Of a stretch of DNA of 11,718 nt, positions 1 to 7,317 are shown in pieces. Within the stretch, counting starts at the first letter, position 1; each line of letters starts with the position of its first letter. The notes below the pieces were generated by a model. That model made no database searches. It had not been told where the DNA came from and saw only the letters and a program-made list of their open reading frames with translations. The stretch comes from CAZKEW01 sp964580435. GTDB lineage: Bacteria > Acidobacteriota > Aminicenantia > Aminicenantales > UBA8522. The DNA is taken from NCBI GenBank assembly GCA_964580435.1, contig CAZOKP010000084.1:1-11718 (forward strand), written 5' to 3'. The translations under genes and the position numbers were made by a program.

Positions 1-189
1 CGAATCGAGCAAGATTTCCTCGCTGGGGAAATCGTAGCGTGACTTCGAGCCACATATCCCGAGCCTCGTCGGGGGGCCCCCCAGCCGCGCCACCCATTAG
101 GTGATGCCCTGATTGTCGCTAGCCTTTTGAAAATACCTCTCCAGGGATAACAACAGTATCTAGCGGCAATTTTAGGACTCCCTCTTCTA
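1..189. other. Left-edge stretch without a clear gene
   Basis: No complete gene is visible here. On the minus strand a frame is open from the window edge to a possible ATG at 95-97. It would encode about 32 residues containing DMWLEV and RGNLARF, and could be the start of a divergent gene cut by the window. No Shine-Dalgarno sequence precedes that ATG, so I do not call it. The plus frames close quickly, one with TGA at 40-42. A perfect GC-only palindrome (six G then six C) lies at 71-82. Positions 98-189 show nothing recognisable. Confidence 0.3.
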
Positions 190-218
190 TTGAATTTTTA
201 GCGCCTTCCAGGTATATT
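190..218 (+). promoter_or_regulatory. Sigma70-type promoter of ppdK
   Basis: A -35 box TTGAAT at 190-195 and a -10 box TATATT at 213-218 are separated by exactly 17 nt. This puts the transcript start near 225 and leaves a leader of about 20 nt that contains the ribosome site AAGGAG (235-240). The boxes match the consensus at 4/6 and 5/6. No operator-like repeat was seen around them. Confidence 0.6.
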
Positions 219-247
219 AAATTGTTTTATTTTTAAGGAGTTATGCC

Positions 248-2968
248 ATGTCTCATAAGTTCGTCTACTTTTTTGCCCCTGCCCAAGCCGAAGGAAACAA
301 GGACATGAAAGACCTTCTCGGAGGGAAAGGAGCCAACCTTGCCGAAATGGCGGGGATCGGTCTTCCTGTTCCCCCGGGTTTCACGGTTTCTACAGATGTC
401 TGCAATATCTTCACCAAGTCCGGAGACAAGCTTCCCGCCGAGGTTGAAGCAGAGATCCTGGCCAATCTCAAGAAGCTCGAAGAAGTCACGGGGCAGAAGT
501 TCGGAGACCCCGCCGATCCTCTTCTCGTCTCGGTTCGCTCGGGCGCCAAGTTTTCCATGCCCGGGATGATGGACACAGTCCTAAATCTTGGTCTCAACGA
601 CAGGACGCTGGAAGGTTTAATCAGGAAGAGCCGCAACCGACGCTTTGCTCTGGACTGCTACCGCCGCCTCATCCATATGTTCGGGGACGTTGTCCTCGGA
701 ATTCCTAAGAAGAGGTTCGAAGAGCTCCTGAATGAGCACAAGGCAGCGCACAAGATCGTCCAGGATCTCGAGATGACGGAGAAGATCCTGGAAGAAGTGA
801 TCCAGGCCTACCGCGGCCTCATCATGAAAGAAACAGGCCGGGATTTTCCGCAGGATGTCATGGAGCAGCTTTCCTTGTCCGTCAATGCCGTCTTCAAATC
901 CTGGAACAATCCCCGGGCCGTGACCTACCGCCGCCTCAACCACATCCCCGACAACCTGGGCACGGCCGTCAATATTCAGCAGATGGTTTTTGGGAACATC
1001 GGCGAGAAATCGGGAACCGGCGTTGGGTTCACCCGAAACCCGGCCACGGGAGAGAATGTGCTCTACGGCGAATATCTCCTCGATGCTCAGGGAGAGGATG
1101 TCGTGGCCGGCATCAGGACGCCCTCGCCGATCAAAAAGCTCGGGTCGGAAATGCCCGAGGTCTTTCGTGAGTTGCAGGGCATCACCACCAACCTCGAACG
1201 CCACTATGGTGACGTCCAGGACTTTGAATTCACCATCCAGGACGGCAAGCTCTATATGCTCCAGACAAGAAACGGGAAGCGCACGGGACAGGCGGCCGTC
1301 AAGATCGCCGTGGACCTGGTGGAGGAAGGGCTGACAACAAAAGAAAAGGCGCTCCTTGCGGTCGAGCCCGAGGCCCTTAATCAGCTCCTTCATCCAGTTT
1401 TTGACGCGGAGGAGAAGGCCAAACACGAGGGGCTGGCCAAAGGATTAGCCGCTTCTCCTGGCGCGGCTGCCGGCCAGGCCGTCTTCACTGCCGAAGAAGC
1501 TGTCGCCTGGAAAAAAGAAGGCCGCAAGACCATCCTTGTCAGGGCCGAGACTTCTCCCGATGACATCCACGGAATGAGCGCCTCCCAGGGTATCCTGACT
1601 GCTACAGGAGGCATGACCTCCCACGCCGCCGTCGTCGGCCGCCAGATGGGGAAGCCCGCTGTCGTCGGCTGCGGCGCTTTGAGGATTGAGGAGGAAGGTA
1701 AACATTTCTCTGTCGGCGGGAAAAAAATCAAGGAGGGCGATTGGATCTCGATCGACGGAAGCACCGGCGAGGTCCTTGCGGGCGAGATCAGAACCCAGCC
1801 TTCCGAGATCATCCAGGTCGTCCGCGGCGAGAAAAAGCCCGAAGAATCGAAAATGTACCTATATTTCACCAAGCTTCTTTCCTGGGCGGATAAGGTGCGA
1901 AAGCTCGGTGTCCGGGCCAATTCGGACACGCCGGAAGATGCCCGCACCGCCTTTGCTTTTGGCGCCGAGGGGATCGGGCTGGCCAGGACCGAGCACATGT
2001 TCTTTGGCCCGGAGAGGCTGCCCATCGTCAAGGAAATGATCCTGGCCGACAACGAGGCCGACCGACGCAGAGCCCTGGACAAGCTCCTGCCCTTCCAGAA
2101 AAAGGATTTCTACGAGTTCTTCAAGGAAATGCACGGCAATCCGGTGACCATCCGGACAATCGACCCGCCGCTCCATGAATTCCTGCCGCGGCGCGAAGAC
2201 CTGATGGTCGAGCTGGCTGAGCTCAAAGCCAATCCGCGCAAGAACAAGGCCCGGATTTCGGAGGTCGAGACGCTCCTTGGCCGTGTCAACCAGCTCAGCG
2301 AATTCAACCCCATGCTCGGGCATCGCGGTTGCCGTCTGGGCATTTCTTACCCCGAGATTACCGAGATGCAGGCCCGGGCCATTTTCGAGGCGGCCTGCGA
2401 GCTGACCAAAGAAGGAAAGATGGTCCGGCCCGAGATCATGATTCCGCTCGTCGGAGATGTCGCGGAGCTGGCCAACCAGAAGGAAATCATCGTCCGTATC
2501 GCCGATGAGGTCATGCAGAAGTACGGCGTCAGAGTGGATTATGCGGTCGGGACGATGATCGAGATCCCCCGTGGCGCCATTACGGCAGATGAGGTGGCCG
2601 AGGAGGCTGAGTTCTTCAGCTTCGGCACGAACGACTTGACCCAGACGACCTACGGCGTTTCCCGAGACGACGGCGGCAAGTTCTTAAATGACTATCTCAA
2701 CAAGGGCATCTGGAAAGACGACCCCTTCGAGACGCTGGACACCAAGGGCGTGGGAGAGCTGATGAAGATGGCGGTGGAGAAAGGCCGAAAGACACGGCCC
2801 AACCTGAAAATCGGGATCTGCGGGGTTCATGGAGGCGACCCACGCTCCATTTTCTTCTGCCACAAGATCGGGCTGAACTATGTCAGCTGCTCAGCCTATC
2901 AGGTTCCGATCGCCAGACTCGCCGCCGCCCAGGTCAATATCGGGAAGAAAGCCACCGATGCGGACTAG
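248..2968 (+). CDS. ppdK: Pyruvate, phosphate dikinase
   Basis: Cytoplasmic enzyme interconverting pyruvate + ATP + Pi and phosphoenolpyruvate + AMP + PPi. In anaerobes it often runs in the glycolytic direction. The 906 residues are slightly longer than the roughly 875 typical of the family. Domain order is normal: an N-terminal ATP-grasp domain (LGGKGANLAEM near residue 24), a swivelling domain with the phosphohistidine in GGMTSHAAVVGR (H459), and a C-terminal PEP/pyruvate barrel. Active-site residues are present: R580 (GLARTEHMFF), R636 (TIRTIDPPLHEF), E772 (MIEIPRG), N795 (SFGTNDL) and C858 (GICG). The usual GICGEHGG reads GICGVHGG, and the later SCSPFRVP reads SCSAYQVP. The ATG at 248 follows AAGGAG by 7 nt; an out-of-frame ATG at 243 opens only a short frame. 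It is monocistronic, with its own promoter and a convergent downstream neighbour. Confidence 0.97.
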   Translation: MSHKFVYFFAPAQAEGNKDMKDLLGGKGANLAEMAGIGLPVPPGFTVSTDVCNIFTKSGDKLPAEVEAEILANLKKLEEVTGQKFGDPADPLLVSVRSGAKFSMPGMMDTVLNLGLNDRTLEGLIRKSRNRRFALDCYRRLIHMFGDVVLGIPKKRFEELLNEHKAAHKIVQDLEMTEKILEEVIQAYRGLIMKETGRDFPQDVMEQLSLSVNAVFKSWNNPRAVTYRRLNHIPDNLGTAVNIQQMVFGNIGEKSGTGVGFTRNPATGENVLYGEYLLDAQGEDVVAGIRTPSPIKKLGSEMPEVFRELQGITTNLERHYGDVQDFEFTIQDGKLYMLQTRNGKRTGQAAVKIAVDLVEEGLTTKEKALLAVEPEALNQLLHPVFDAEEKAKHEGLAKGLAASPGAAAGQAVFTAEEAVAWKKEGRKTILVRAETSPDDIHGMSASQGILTATGGMTSHAAVVGRQMGKPAVVGCGALRIEEEGKHFSVGGKKIKEGDWISIDGSTGEVLAGEIRTQPSEIIQVVRGEKKPEESKMYLYFTKLLSWADKVRKLGVRANSDTPEDARTAFAFGAEGIGLARTEHMFFGPERLPIVKEMILADNEADRRRALDKLLPFQKKDFYEFFKEMHGNPVTIRTIDPPLHEFLPRREDLMVELAELKANPRKNKARISEVETLLGRVNQLSEFNPMLGHRGCRLGISYPEITEMQARAIFEAACELTKEGKMVRPEIMIPLVGDVAELANQKEIIVRIADEVMQKYGVRVDYAVGTMIEIPRGAITADEVAEEAEFFSFGTNDLTQTTYGVSRDDGGKFLNDYLNKGIWKDDPFETLDTKGVGELMKMAVEKGRKTRPNLKIGICGVHGGDPRSIFFCHKIGLNYVSCSAYQVPIARLAAAQVNIGKKATDAD

Positions 2969-2994
2969 GTAGCCAAGAAGCCACGAATTCCAAG

Positions 2995-3027
2995 TTAGGT
3001 CAAGAATGAAGACCTGACCCTTATTTT
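2995..3027 (+). terminator. Weak hairpin between convergent ppdK and proline dehydrogenase
   Basis: TTAGGTC (2995-3001) pairs with GACCTGA (3011-3017) around a 9-nt loop, with one T-G wobble. CCC and the T-rich stretch TTATTTTCT follow. It sits just after the ppdK stop and touches the stop of the opposing gene (3021). The T tract is imperfect, so termination is plausible but not strong. The same sequence could be a leftover of a dispersed palindromic repeat. Confidence 0.35.
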
Positions 3028-3869
3028 CTAAAGAGATTCTTAATTACAAAAAAGACGTTTTCTTTCCTCTCTCTCAGCCGCCGCAAGAAATAGGGTAGCC
3101 AGTGGGTGCCGAAGGGGACATAACAGCGAACCGCATAGCCGTCCGCGGCCAGCTTGCGGAATGTCTTGTTCCGGATCCCGTAGAGATACTGAAACTCGTA
3201 TTTGTCGCTGCGGATATGGTTCGTGGCCACGTATTCCTTTGTCCACTTGATCAGCCGGTCGTCGTGGGTGGCGACGGCCGGGTAGACATCCTCCTTGAAC
3301 AGCATCTCAGTGAGCTTGATAAAGTTCGCGCGGATATCCTTCATTTTTTTGATGGCCAGGTCTTTCGGCTCTTTATAGGCGCCCTTGCAGATTCTCACTT
3401 TCCCTTTGATCTTGTTGATATCCTGGAGGTCCTTCTCCGACCGGAAGAGGTAGGCCTGGATGACGATGCCGACATTATCGTATTTCTGCCGGAGACGGTA
3501 GAAGATATCGAGCGTCCGCTGGGTATGCGGCGTTCCTTCCATGTCGATCCGGACGAAATTGCTGAGCTGCTTGGCCTTGCCGACGATCTTCTCTACGTTC
3601 TCAAAGCAGTATTCGGTGTCGATATCAAGCCCCATCTGCGTTAGCTTCAGCGAGATATGGGAGTGGATTCCGGCCTTGGGAATCGCGTCCAGAAGGTTGA
3701 GGTAGGCGTTGACGGCCCTCTCCGCCGTCTCCCTATCCTTGACGCTTTCCCCGAGGACATCCAGAGTGGCCATAATCCCTTTTTCGTTGAGCTTCCTCAC
3801 CTGCTTGAAGGCCTCGTCCGTCGTTTCGCCGGCCACAAAACTGAGCGCCATCCGCGTTAAGAGATTCAT
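3021..3869 (-). CDS. Monofunctional proline dehydrogenase (PRODH, FAD-dependent)
   Basis: Oxidises L-proline to 1-pyrroline-5-carboxylate with FAD, the first step of proline catabolism, passing electrons to the quinone pool or another carrier. At 282 residues it has the length of stand-alone bacterial PRODH rather than the large bifunctional PutA. The barrel motifs are in order: SLKLTQMG (73-80), RIDMEGT (107-113), VIQAYLFRSEKDL (136-148), RICKGAYKEP (159-168), VATHDD (199-204), QYLYGIR (227-233), and the substrate-binding tail YVPFGTHWLPYFLRRLRER (250-268) with its double arginine. The ATG at 3869 is preceded by AAGGAG (complement of 3878-3883) with 8 nt spacing. No P5C dehydrogenase lies in the window, so the second enzyme must be elsewhere. 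It converges with ppdK and diverges from the deacetylase gene. Confidence 0.93.
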   Translation of the reverse strand: MNLLTRMALSFVAGETTDEAFKQVRKLNEKGIMATLDVLGESVKDRETAERAVNAYLNLLDAIPKAGIHSHISLKLTQMGLDIDTEYCFENVEKIVGKAKQLSNFVRIDMEGTPHTQRTLDIFYRLRQKYDNVGIVIQAYLFRSEKDLQDINKIKGKVRICKGAYKEPKDLAIKKMKDIRANFIKLTEMLFKEDVYPAVATHDDRLIKWTKEYVATNHIRSDKYEFQYLYGIRNKTFRKLAADGYAVRCYVPFGTHWLPYFLRRLRERKENVFFVIKNLFRK

Positions 3870-3917
3870 GAATGCGACTCCTTATTGGAGGTTATAAAAA
3901 TTTAGCTTTAAGCCTAT

Positions 3918-3945
3918 ATCATATTAATTTTTTTTAGGATTTCAA
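3918..3945 (-). promoter_or_regulatory. Probable promoter of the proline dehydrogenase gene
   Basis: Read on the minus strand, TTGAAA (3945-3940) and TATGAT (3923-3918) are 16 nt apart, each matching the sigma70 consensus at 5/6. The predicted start falls near 3911, giving a leader of about 40 nt with the ribosome site. The A-rich spacer is typical of a strong promoter. This is pattern matching only. Confidence 0.45.
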
Positions 3946-4017
3946 GAGAGGAGATTCGAGAGTTGGGCAGGAGTGGCCTTGTTTACGTTTGCCTAATTTT
4001 TTGATATCGTACCCTCG

Positions 4018-4959
4018 TTGAAACCGACGCTGCGTTTTCTCAGGATTCTAACCCGTAAGAAATTCCCGTTTCCCTTTGTCTACAGCGAGGATTACTGGAT
4101 GATCAACGTCGGACAGCACGTTTTCCCGATAAGAAAATATAGGGCCGTCTATGAGAAACTTCTCCTGATGGGCGCCAAAAGAGAAAGTTTTTTTACTCCC
4201 CAGCTCGCTTCGGATGAAGATTTGCTCCGCGTCCACACGTCCAGATACATCAAGAAACTCAAGACGGGTTCCCTGTCCTCGGCCGAGATTGCCATGCTCG
4301 AGCTTCCCTTCTCGGCGGAGCTAGTCAAATTCGCCCGGCTGAGCGTGGGCGGGACAATCCTTGCGGCCGAGTTTGCCTTGAAACAGGGCCTGGCCGTCCA
4401 CATCGGCGGCGGGTTTCATCATGCCTTTCACGACCATGGCGAAGGCTTCTGTATCCTCAACGATGTGGCCGTGGCTGTGGAGAAATTGAAATCCCAGGGA
4501 AGAATCAACAAGGCCATGATCGTGGATTGTGACCTCCACCAGGGGAATGGGACGGCCCATATTCTAGCCGGCAAGGACTACGCCTTCACCTTCTCCATCC
4601 ACCAGATGGATATCTACCCCTCGGAAAAGACTTCGAGTTCACTCGATGTCGGGCTATGGTCGGGTGATGGAGACGTGGAATACCTTTCCGCTCTCCGCTC
4701 GCATTTCCCGCGCCTCTACAAGGAGTTAAAACCCGAGCTTGTTTTTTATGTGGCCGGCGCAGACCCGTACGAAAAGGATCAGCTGGGAAGCCTCCGCGTG
4801 ACCAAAGAGGGACTCCAGGAGCGAGACGAAATCGTGATCGGGGAAGCGCGGCGGCTGCGCATCCCCGTGGCCGTCGTCCTGGCCGGAGGCTATGCCGTGG
4901 ATTTCGAGGATACCGTCGCCATCCACTTGAACACGATCAAGGTCGCCCAGAAGGTCTAG
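4018..4959 (+). CDS. Histone deacetylase-fold zinc deacetylase (AcuC/HDAC family)
   Basis: Zn-dependent amide hydrolase of the arginase/deacetylase fold. Bacterial members deacetylate acetyl-lysine proteins, acetylpolyamines or other small amides; the substrate here is unknown. The 313-residue length fits compact bacterial members. Visible motifs are SEDYWMINVGQHVFP (23-37), the catalytic HH pair in GGGFHHAFHDHGEGFC (H134, H135), DCDLHQGNG with zinc ligands D172 and H174, AGADPYEKDQLG with D249, and LAGGY with Y292 near the C-terminus. The start is uncertain. An in-frame TAA at 3994-3996 limits the gene, the family similarity begins near residue 15, and no ATG occurs before residue 28, which lies inside the conserved region. 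TTG 4018 is therefore chosen, although no ribosome site precedes it. It converges on cutA with 18 nt between stops. Confidence 0.9.
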   Translation: MKPTLRFLRILTRKKFPFPFVYSEDYWMINVGQHVFPIRKYRAVYEKLLLMGAKRESFFTPQLASDEDLLRVHTSRYIKKLKTGSLSSAEIAMLELPFSAELVKFARLSVGGTILAAEFALKQGLAVHIGGGFHHAFHDHGEGFCILNDVAVAVEKLKSQGRINKAMIVDCDLHQGNGTAHILAGKDYAFTFSIHQMDIYPSEKTSSSLDVGLWSGDGDVEYLSALRSHFPRLYKELKPELVFYVAGADPYEKDQLGSLRVTKEGLQERDEIVIGEARRLRIPVAVVLAGGYAVDFEDTVAIHLNTIKVAQKV

Positions 4960-4977
4960 AGAAGTTATCCCTGATTC

Positions 4978-5298
4978 TTAGGTTTTCGTCTCTTCGCTCA
5001 GCCAGCTTAAGTATTTTTCCGAACCTCTTTCGATAGGAAGAGCGATGATTTCCGGGACTGTATAGGGATGAAGTTCTTTAAGCCGGGCCTCGAGTCTGCC
5101 GTAGACAGAGGCCTTTGTCTTGATGAAAAGAATGTGTTCCTGGTCTTTTGTTATCCTGCCTTCCCAGTGATAAAAAGATTGACTGGCCGGTGAGACGGTG
5201 ATACAGGCGGCCAGCCTCTCCTCGATGAGTTTCTCGGCGATCTCCTGAGCTTTCTTCTCTTCCGGCAGGGTGGTCAGGACAAGGAGGAATTTTCTCAT
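4978..5298 (-). CDS. cutA: CutA-like divalent cation tolerance protein
   Basis: Small trimeric protein of the CutA1 family, with a ferredoxin-like, PII-related fold. It was named for copper and divalent-cation tolerance in E. coli, but its biochemical role is still unsettled. The 106 residues match the family length exactly. Hallmarks are ERLAACITVSP (27-37) with the conserved cysteine C32, SFYHWEGRI (41-49), LFIKTK (57-62), LHPYTVPEIIALPI (76-89) and the terminal YLSWL (96-100). The start codon overlaps the stop of the upstream M20 peptidase gene by 4 nt (ATGA, 5295-5298), so translation is probably coupled and the two genes form one operon. Only a weak AGGA precedes the start, which fits coupling. 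No terminator is obvious after it. Confidence 0.93.
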   Translation of the reverse strand: MRKFLLVLTTLPEEKKAQEIAEKLIEERLAACITVSPASQSFYHWEGRITKDQEHILFIKTKASVYGRLEARLKELHPYTVPEIIALPIERGSEKYLSWLSEETKT

Positions 5299-6524
5299 TC
5301 CTGAAGAAAGATATGGGCAAAAACCTTGGCATCACCGAGCATGTTTTCGATATGACAGAACTCGTTGGGCTGATGAGCGGTTTCGTCGACCTTGGACCAG
5401 ACCGCGGCTTGGTAGCCGGCCCTGCGGAAGAGCGCTGCCACGGTTCCTCCGCCAATGCCCCTGGCCTCTGCGTCCTTCTTGTAGACTTCCTTGATGGCCG
5501 CCCGGAGGGCGTTGACAACAGGGGCTTTTGCCGACGTTGGAGGCGCGGCCGGAGCTCTCTGCTGGTCCTCCCAGGTGATTTTCACTTTAAATTTGGCCTC
5601 GATTCGCCTGGCGATCTTCTTGATCTGTTGCTCTACCTCTTCGATGGTGTACTTGGGCAGGATGCGGCTGTCCATGTAAAAGACGTCCTCTCCGGGGATG
5701 GTGTTGATATTGGGCACATTGGCTTCTTTCTTGGTCGGCTCAAAGGTGGAAATGGGTGGATCAAAAAGAGGGTCCTTGTCCTTGAAGGTCTGGTAGAGAG
5801 TTTCCAATTCGGTGACCAAAAAGCAGGCGGCTTTGAAGCTGTTAATGCCTTTGTGGGGAGTGGAACCATGAGCCTGTTTGCCGAGAGTTTTGAATTTGAG
5901 CCAGAGAATGCCTTTTTCAGCCACTTCAATCAGGGTCCCGTGTTCGTTCCCCGCGTCTGGAACGATGATCAGGTCTTTTTTCTTGAACGCTTTGGTGCGG
6001 CGCAGGACATAATCGATTCCCTTTCGGCTGCCGGTCTCTTCATCGGCGACCAGGACGATTCCGACGTTATAATTAGGCGTGATTTTTTCTGTCTGAAGCG
6101 CTTTGACGGCATACAGGGAGGCAACCATATCCTGATGATTGTCTTCGACCCCGCGGCCGAATATCTTCCCACCCTCCACCCAGGCTTTGTACGGGTCTCC
6201 TTTCCAGAGGGAGACTTCGCCCGGAGGGACGATGTCCGTATGGGTCATAATCCAAATGGTCTTGGAGGGATTCTTACCCTTGAAGATGGCCAGAATGTTG
6301 GGACGGTAACCACAGGGAGCATCGAGGTCAGGAGCTTTGATGACTTCTATGTCGTCGGCTCGAGCCTGCTTCAGGAAATCCAGCAGGAACTCAGCCTTCT
6401 TGACCTCTCCCTCACCTCCATTAGAAGGAGCGATAGCAGGAATGGAACAGAGTTCGATCTGCAGGTTGATCATGTCGTCACGGAAGCCGTCGAGCCGCTT
6501 AGAGATTTTGTCAAATTTGGTCAT
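5295..6524 (-). CDS. M20 family metallo-hydrolase (DapE/ArgE/carboxypeptidase-like)
   Basis: Di-zinc hydrolase that cleaves a peptide or N-acyl amide bond. Annotated relatives include succinyl-diaminopimelate desuccinylase, acetylornithine deacetylase and dipeptidases, and the sequence does not choose among them. In the 409-residue form the metal and catalytic residues are H95 and D97 (THTD), D128 (GRGVEDN), E162-E163 (ADEETGS), D190 (PDAGN) and H384 (AHQPNEF). The dimerisation-domain histidine is in KQAHGSTPHKG (H219). No signal peptide is seen, so it is cytoplasmic. Two Met codons compete: at 6530, directly adjoining GGAGGA, and at 6524, 6 nt from it. Spacing favours 6524. It is first in a two-gene operon with cutA. 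Confidence 0.92.
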   Translation of the reverse strand: MTKFDKISKRLDGFRDDMINLQIELCSIPAIAPSNGGEGEVKKAEFLLDFLKQARADDIEVIKAPDLDAPCGYRPNILAIFKGKNPSKTIWIMTHTDIVPPGEVSLWKGDPYKAWVEGGKIFGRGVEDNHQDMVASLYAVKALQTEKITPNYNVGIVLVADEETGSRKGIDYVLRRTKAFKKKDLIIVPDAGNEHGTLIEVAEKGILWLKFKTLGKQAHGSTPHKGINSFKAACFLVTELETLYQTFKDKDPLFDPPISTFEPTKKEANVPNINTIPGEDVFYMDSRILPKYTIEEVEQQIKKIARRIEAKFKVKITWEDQQRAPAAPPTSAKAPVVNALRAAIKEVYKKDAEARGIGGGTVAALFRRAGYQAAVWSKVDETAHQPNEFCHIENMLGDAKVFAHIFLQE

Positions 6525-6545
6525 GCTCATTCCTCCGTTCGGACG

Positions 6546-6574
6546 ATATTACCACCATGCCGAAGAAGAAGCAA
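6546..6574 (-). promoter_or_regulatory. Possible promoter of the M20 peptidase-cutA operon
   Basis: On the minus strand TTGCTT (6574-6569) and TAATAT (6551-6546) are 17 nt apart, about 20 nt before the start codon. Both boxes are weak (3/6 and 4/6). A GATAAT further upstream is an alternative -10 but has no good -35 partner. The placement in a divergent spacer supports some promoter here, not necessarily this one. Confidence 0.25.
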
Positions 6575-6593
6575 GGGCATAAATTATCGTCTC

Positions 6594-6622
6594 TTGACAT
6601 TACGGATTTTCAGGAATAAAGT
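6594..6622 (+). promoter_or_regulatory. Promoter of the exported-protein gene cluster
   Basis: A perfect -35 box TTGACA (6594-6599) is followed after 17 nt by TAAAGT (6617-6622), which matches the -10 consensus at 4/6. This gives a start near 6629 and a leader of about 80 nt before the ATG at 6710. It lies in the spacer shared with the divergent M20 gene, so the two transcription units could be co-regulated. Confidence 0.5.
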
Positions 6623-6709
6623 TTTTAACCAGCAGGTAGGGAAGAGCGCACTCGTAAGTGTTTTCATATAGATTTGTTCTCTTTTAGTCGATTTAAAAGG
6701 AGGGATTTA

Positions 6710-7192
6710 ATGAAATTCTCGAGATTTTTTTTCTTCTCTTTCCTGGCCATTCTTCTTCTGCTTGCCTCTGTGGCTTGCCCGCAAAAAGCAGAAATAGATT
6801 TAACCCAGGTTCGCAAAGCCATTGAAGAGGGAAATGCAAAATTTAGCGCGGCTGTGCGGCAGGCGGATGGAGCGGCGATAGCTGCCTTGTATACGGACGA
6901 TGCAACCCTGTTGCCTCCGGATATGGATGCTATCCAGGGAAGAAGCGGAATTGAGACCTTTTGGAAGGGCGGTCTGCAAATGGGCATCAACGATGCCGTT
7001 CTCACCACGGTCAATGTGGCAGGTGGTGGTGATTTAGCTTATGAGATCGGCAAGTTTGCTCTAAAAATCCAACCAGAAGGCAAAGAGCCTCTTGAACAAA
7101 AAGGAAAATACGTCGTGGTCTGGAAAAAGACACCTGATGGAGCATGGAAGCTGCATATCGATATCTGGAACAGCGGCCCGCTTGCGCAATAA
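6710..7192 (+). CDS. DUF4440/SnoaL-like (NTF2-fold) lipoprotein, copy 1
   Basis: Predicted membrane-anchored protein of 160 residues. The N-terminus MKFSRFFFFSFLAILLLLASVAC is a lipoprotein signal with the lipidated cysteine at C23. The mature part is one NTF2-like cone fold of the DUF4440/SgcJ type: an N-terminal helix (residues 31-50), AALYTDDATLLPP (58-70), IQGRSGIETFW (75-85), and the closing strands KYVVVWKK (133-140) and WKLHIDIWNS (146-155). Such proteins bind or act on small molecules; no catalytic residues can be assigned. The frame extends upstream to a TTG at 6674, but AAAAGGAGGG just before the ATG at 6710 fixes the start. It is a paralogue, about 40% identical by eye and of equal length, of the gene at 8078. 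It is the first gene of the exported-protein cluster and is notably AT-rich. Confidence 0.88.
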   Translation: MKFSRFFFFSFLAILLLLASVACPQKAEIDLTQVRKAIEEGNAKFSAAVRQADGAAIAALYTDDATLLPPDMDAIQGRSGIETFWKGGLQMGINDAVLTTVNVAGGGDLAYEIGKFALKIQPEGKEPLEQKGKYVVVWKKTPDGAWKLHIDIWNSGPLAQ

Positions 7193-7317
7193 TAAGGAAT
7201 TAAATAAGGAGACACAATACCTGAGTCAAGGTCAGTATCCCCGGATTCAAGAGCACAAGGACTGGGCAAGGAGACTTTGACCCTGCCTTTATAACAATGA
7301 GCTAAAAGGAGGTTATT
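7193..7317. other. Spacer with a possible dispersed-repeat remnant
   Basis: The 125-nt spacer separates the lipoprotein from its Tat-signal partner. It contains GACACAATACCT (7211-7222), similar to GACACTTACCT at 10935-10945 in another spacer of this cluster. TATCCCCGGATTC follows at 7236-7248. TTGACC (7277-7282) and TATAAC (7290-7295) are only 7 nt apart, too close for a sigma70 promoter. No terminator was found, so readthrough from the upstream gene is likely. The ribosome site AAAAGGAGG of the next gene closes the spacer. Confidence 0.35.

Noticed and set aside
43..60. T-loop-like sequence (GACTTCGAGCC) suggesting a tRNA end
   Set aside because: The flanking bases do not form the 5-bp T stem, and no acceptor, D or anticodon arms can be built around it.
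617..1426. A 269-codon minus-strand frame inside ppdK
   Set aside because: It lies fully antisense to well-conserved PPDK sequence, with no ribosome site or family motif.
5313..6671. A 452-codon plus-strand open frame antisense to the M20 peptidase gene
   Set aside because: It is longer than the real gene but has no recognisable family motif, while the minus strand carries every M20 metal-binding motif. Such antisense frames are common opposite GC-biased genes.
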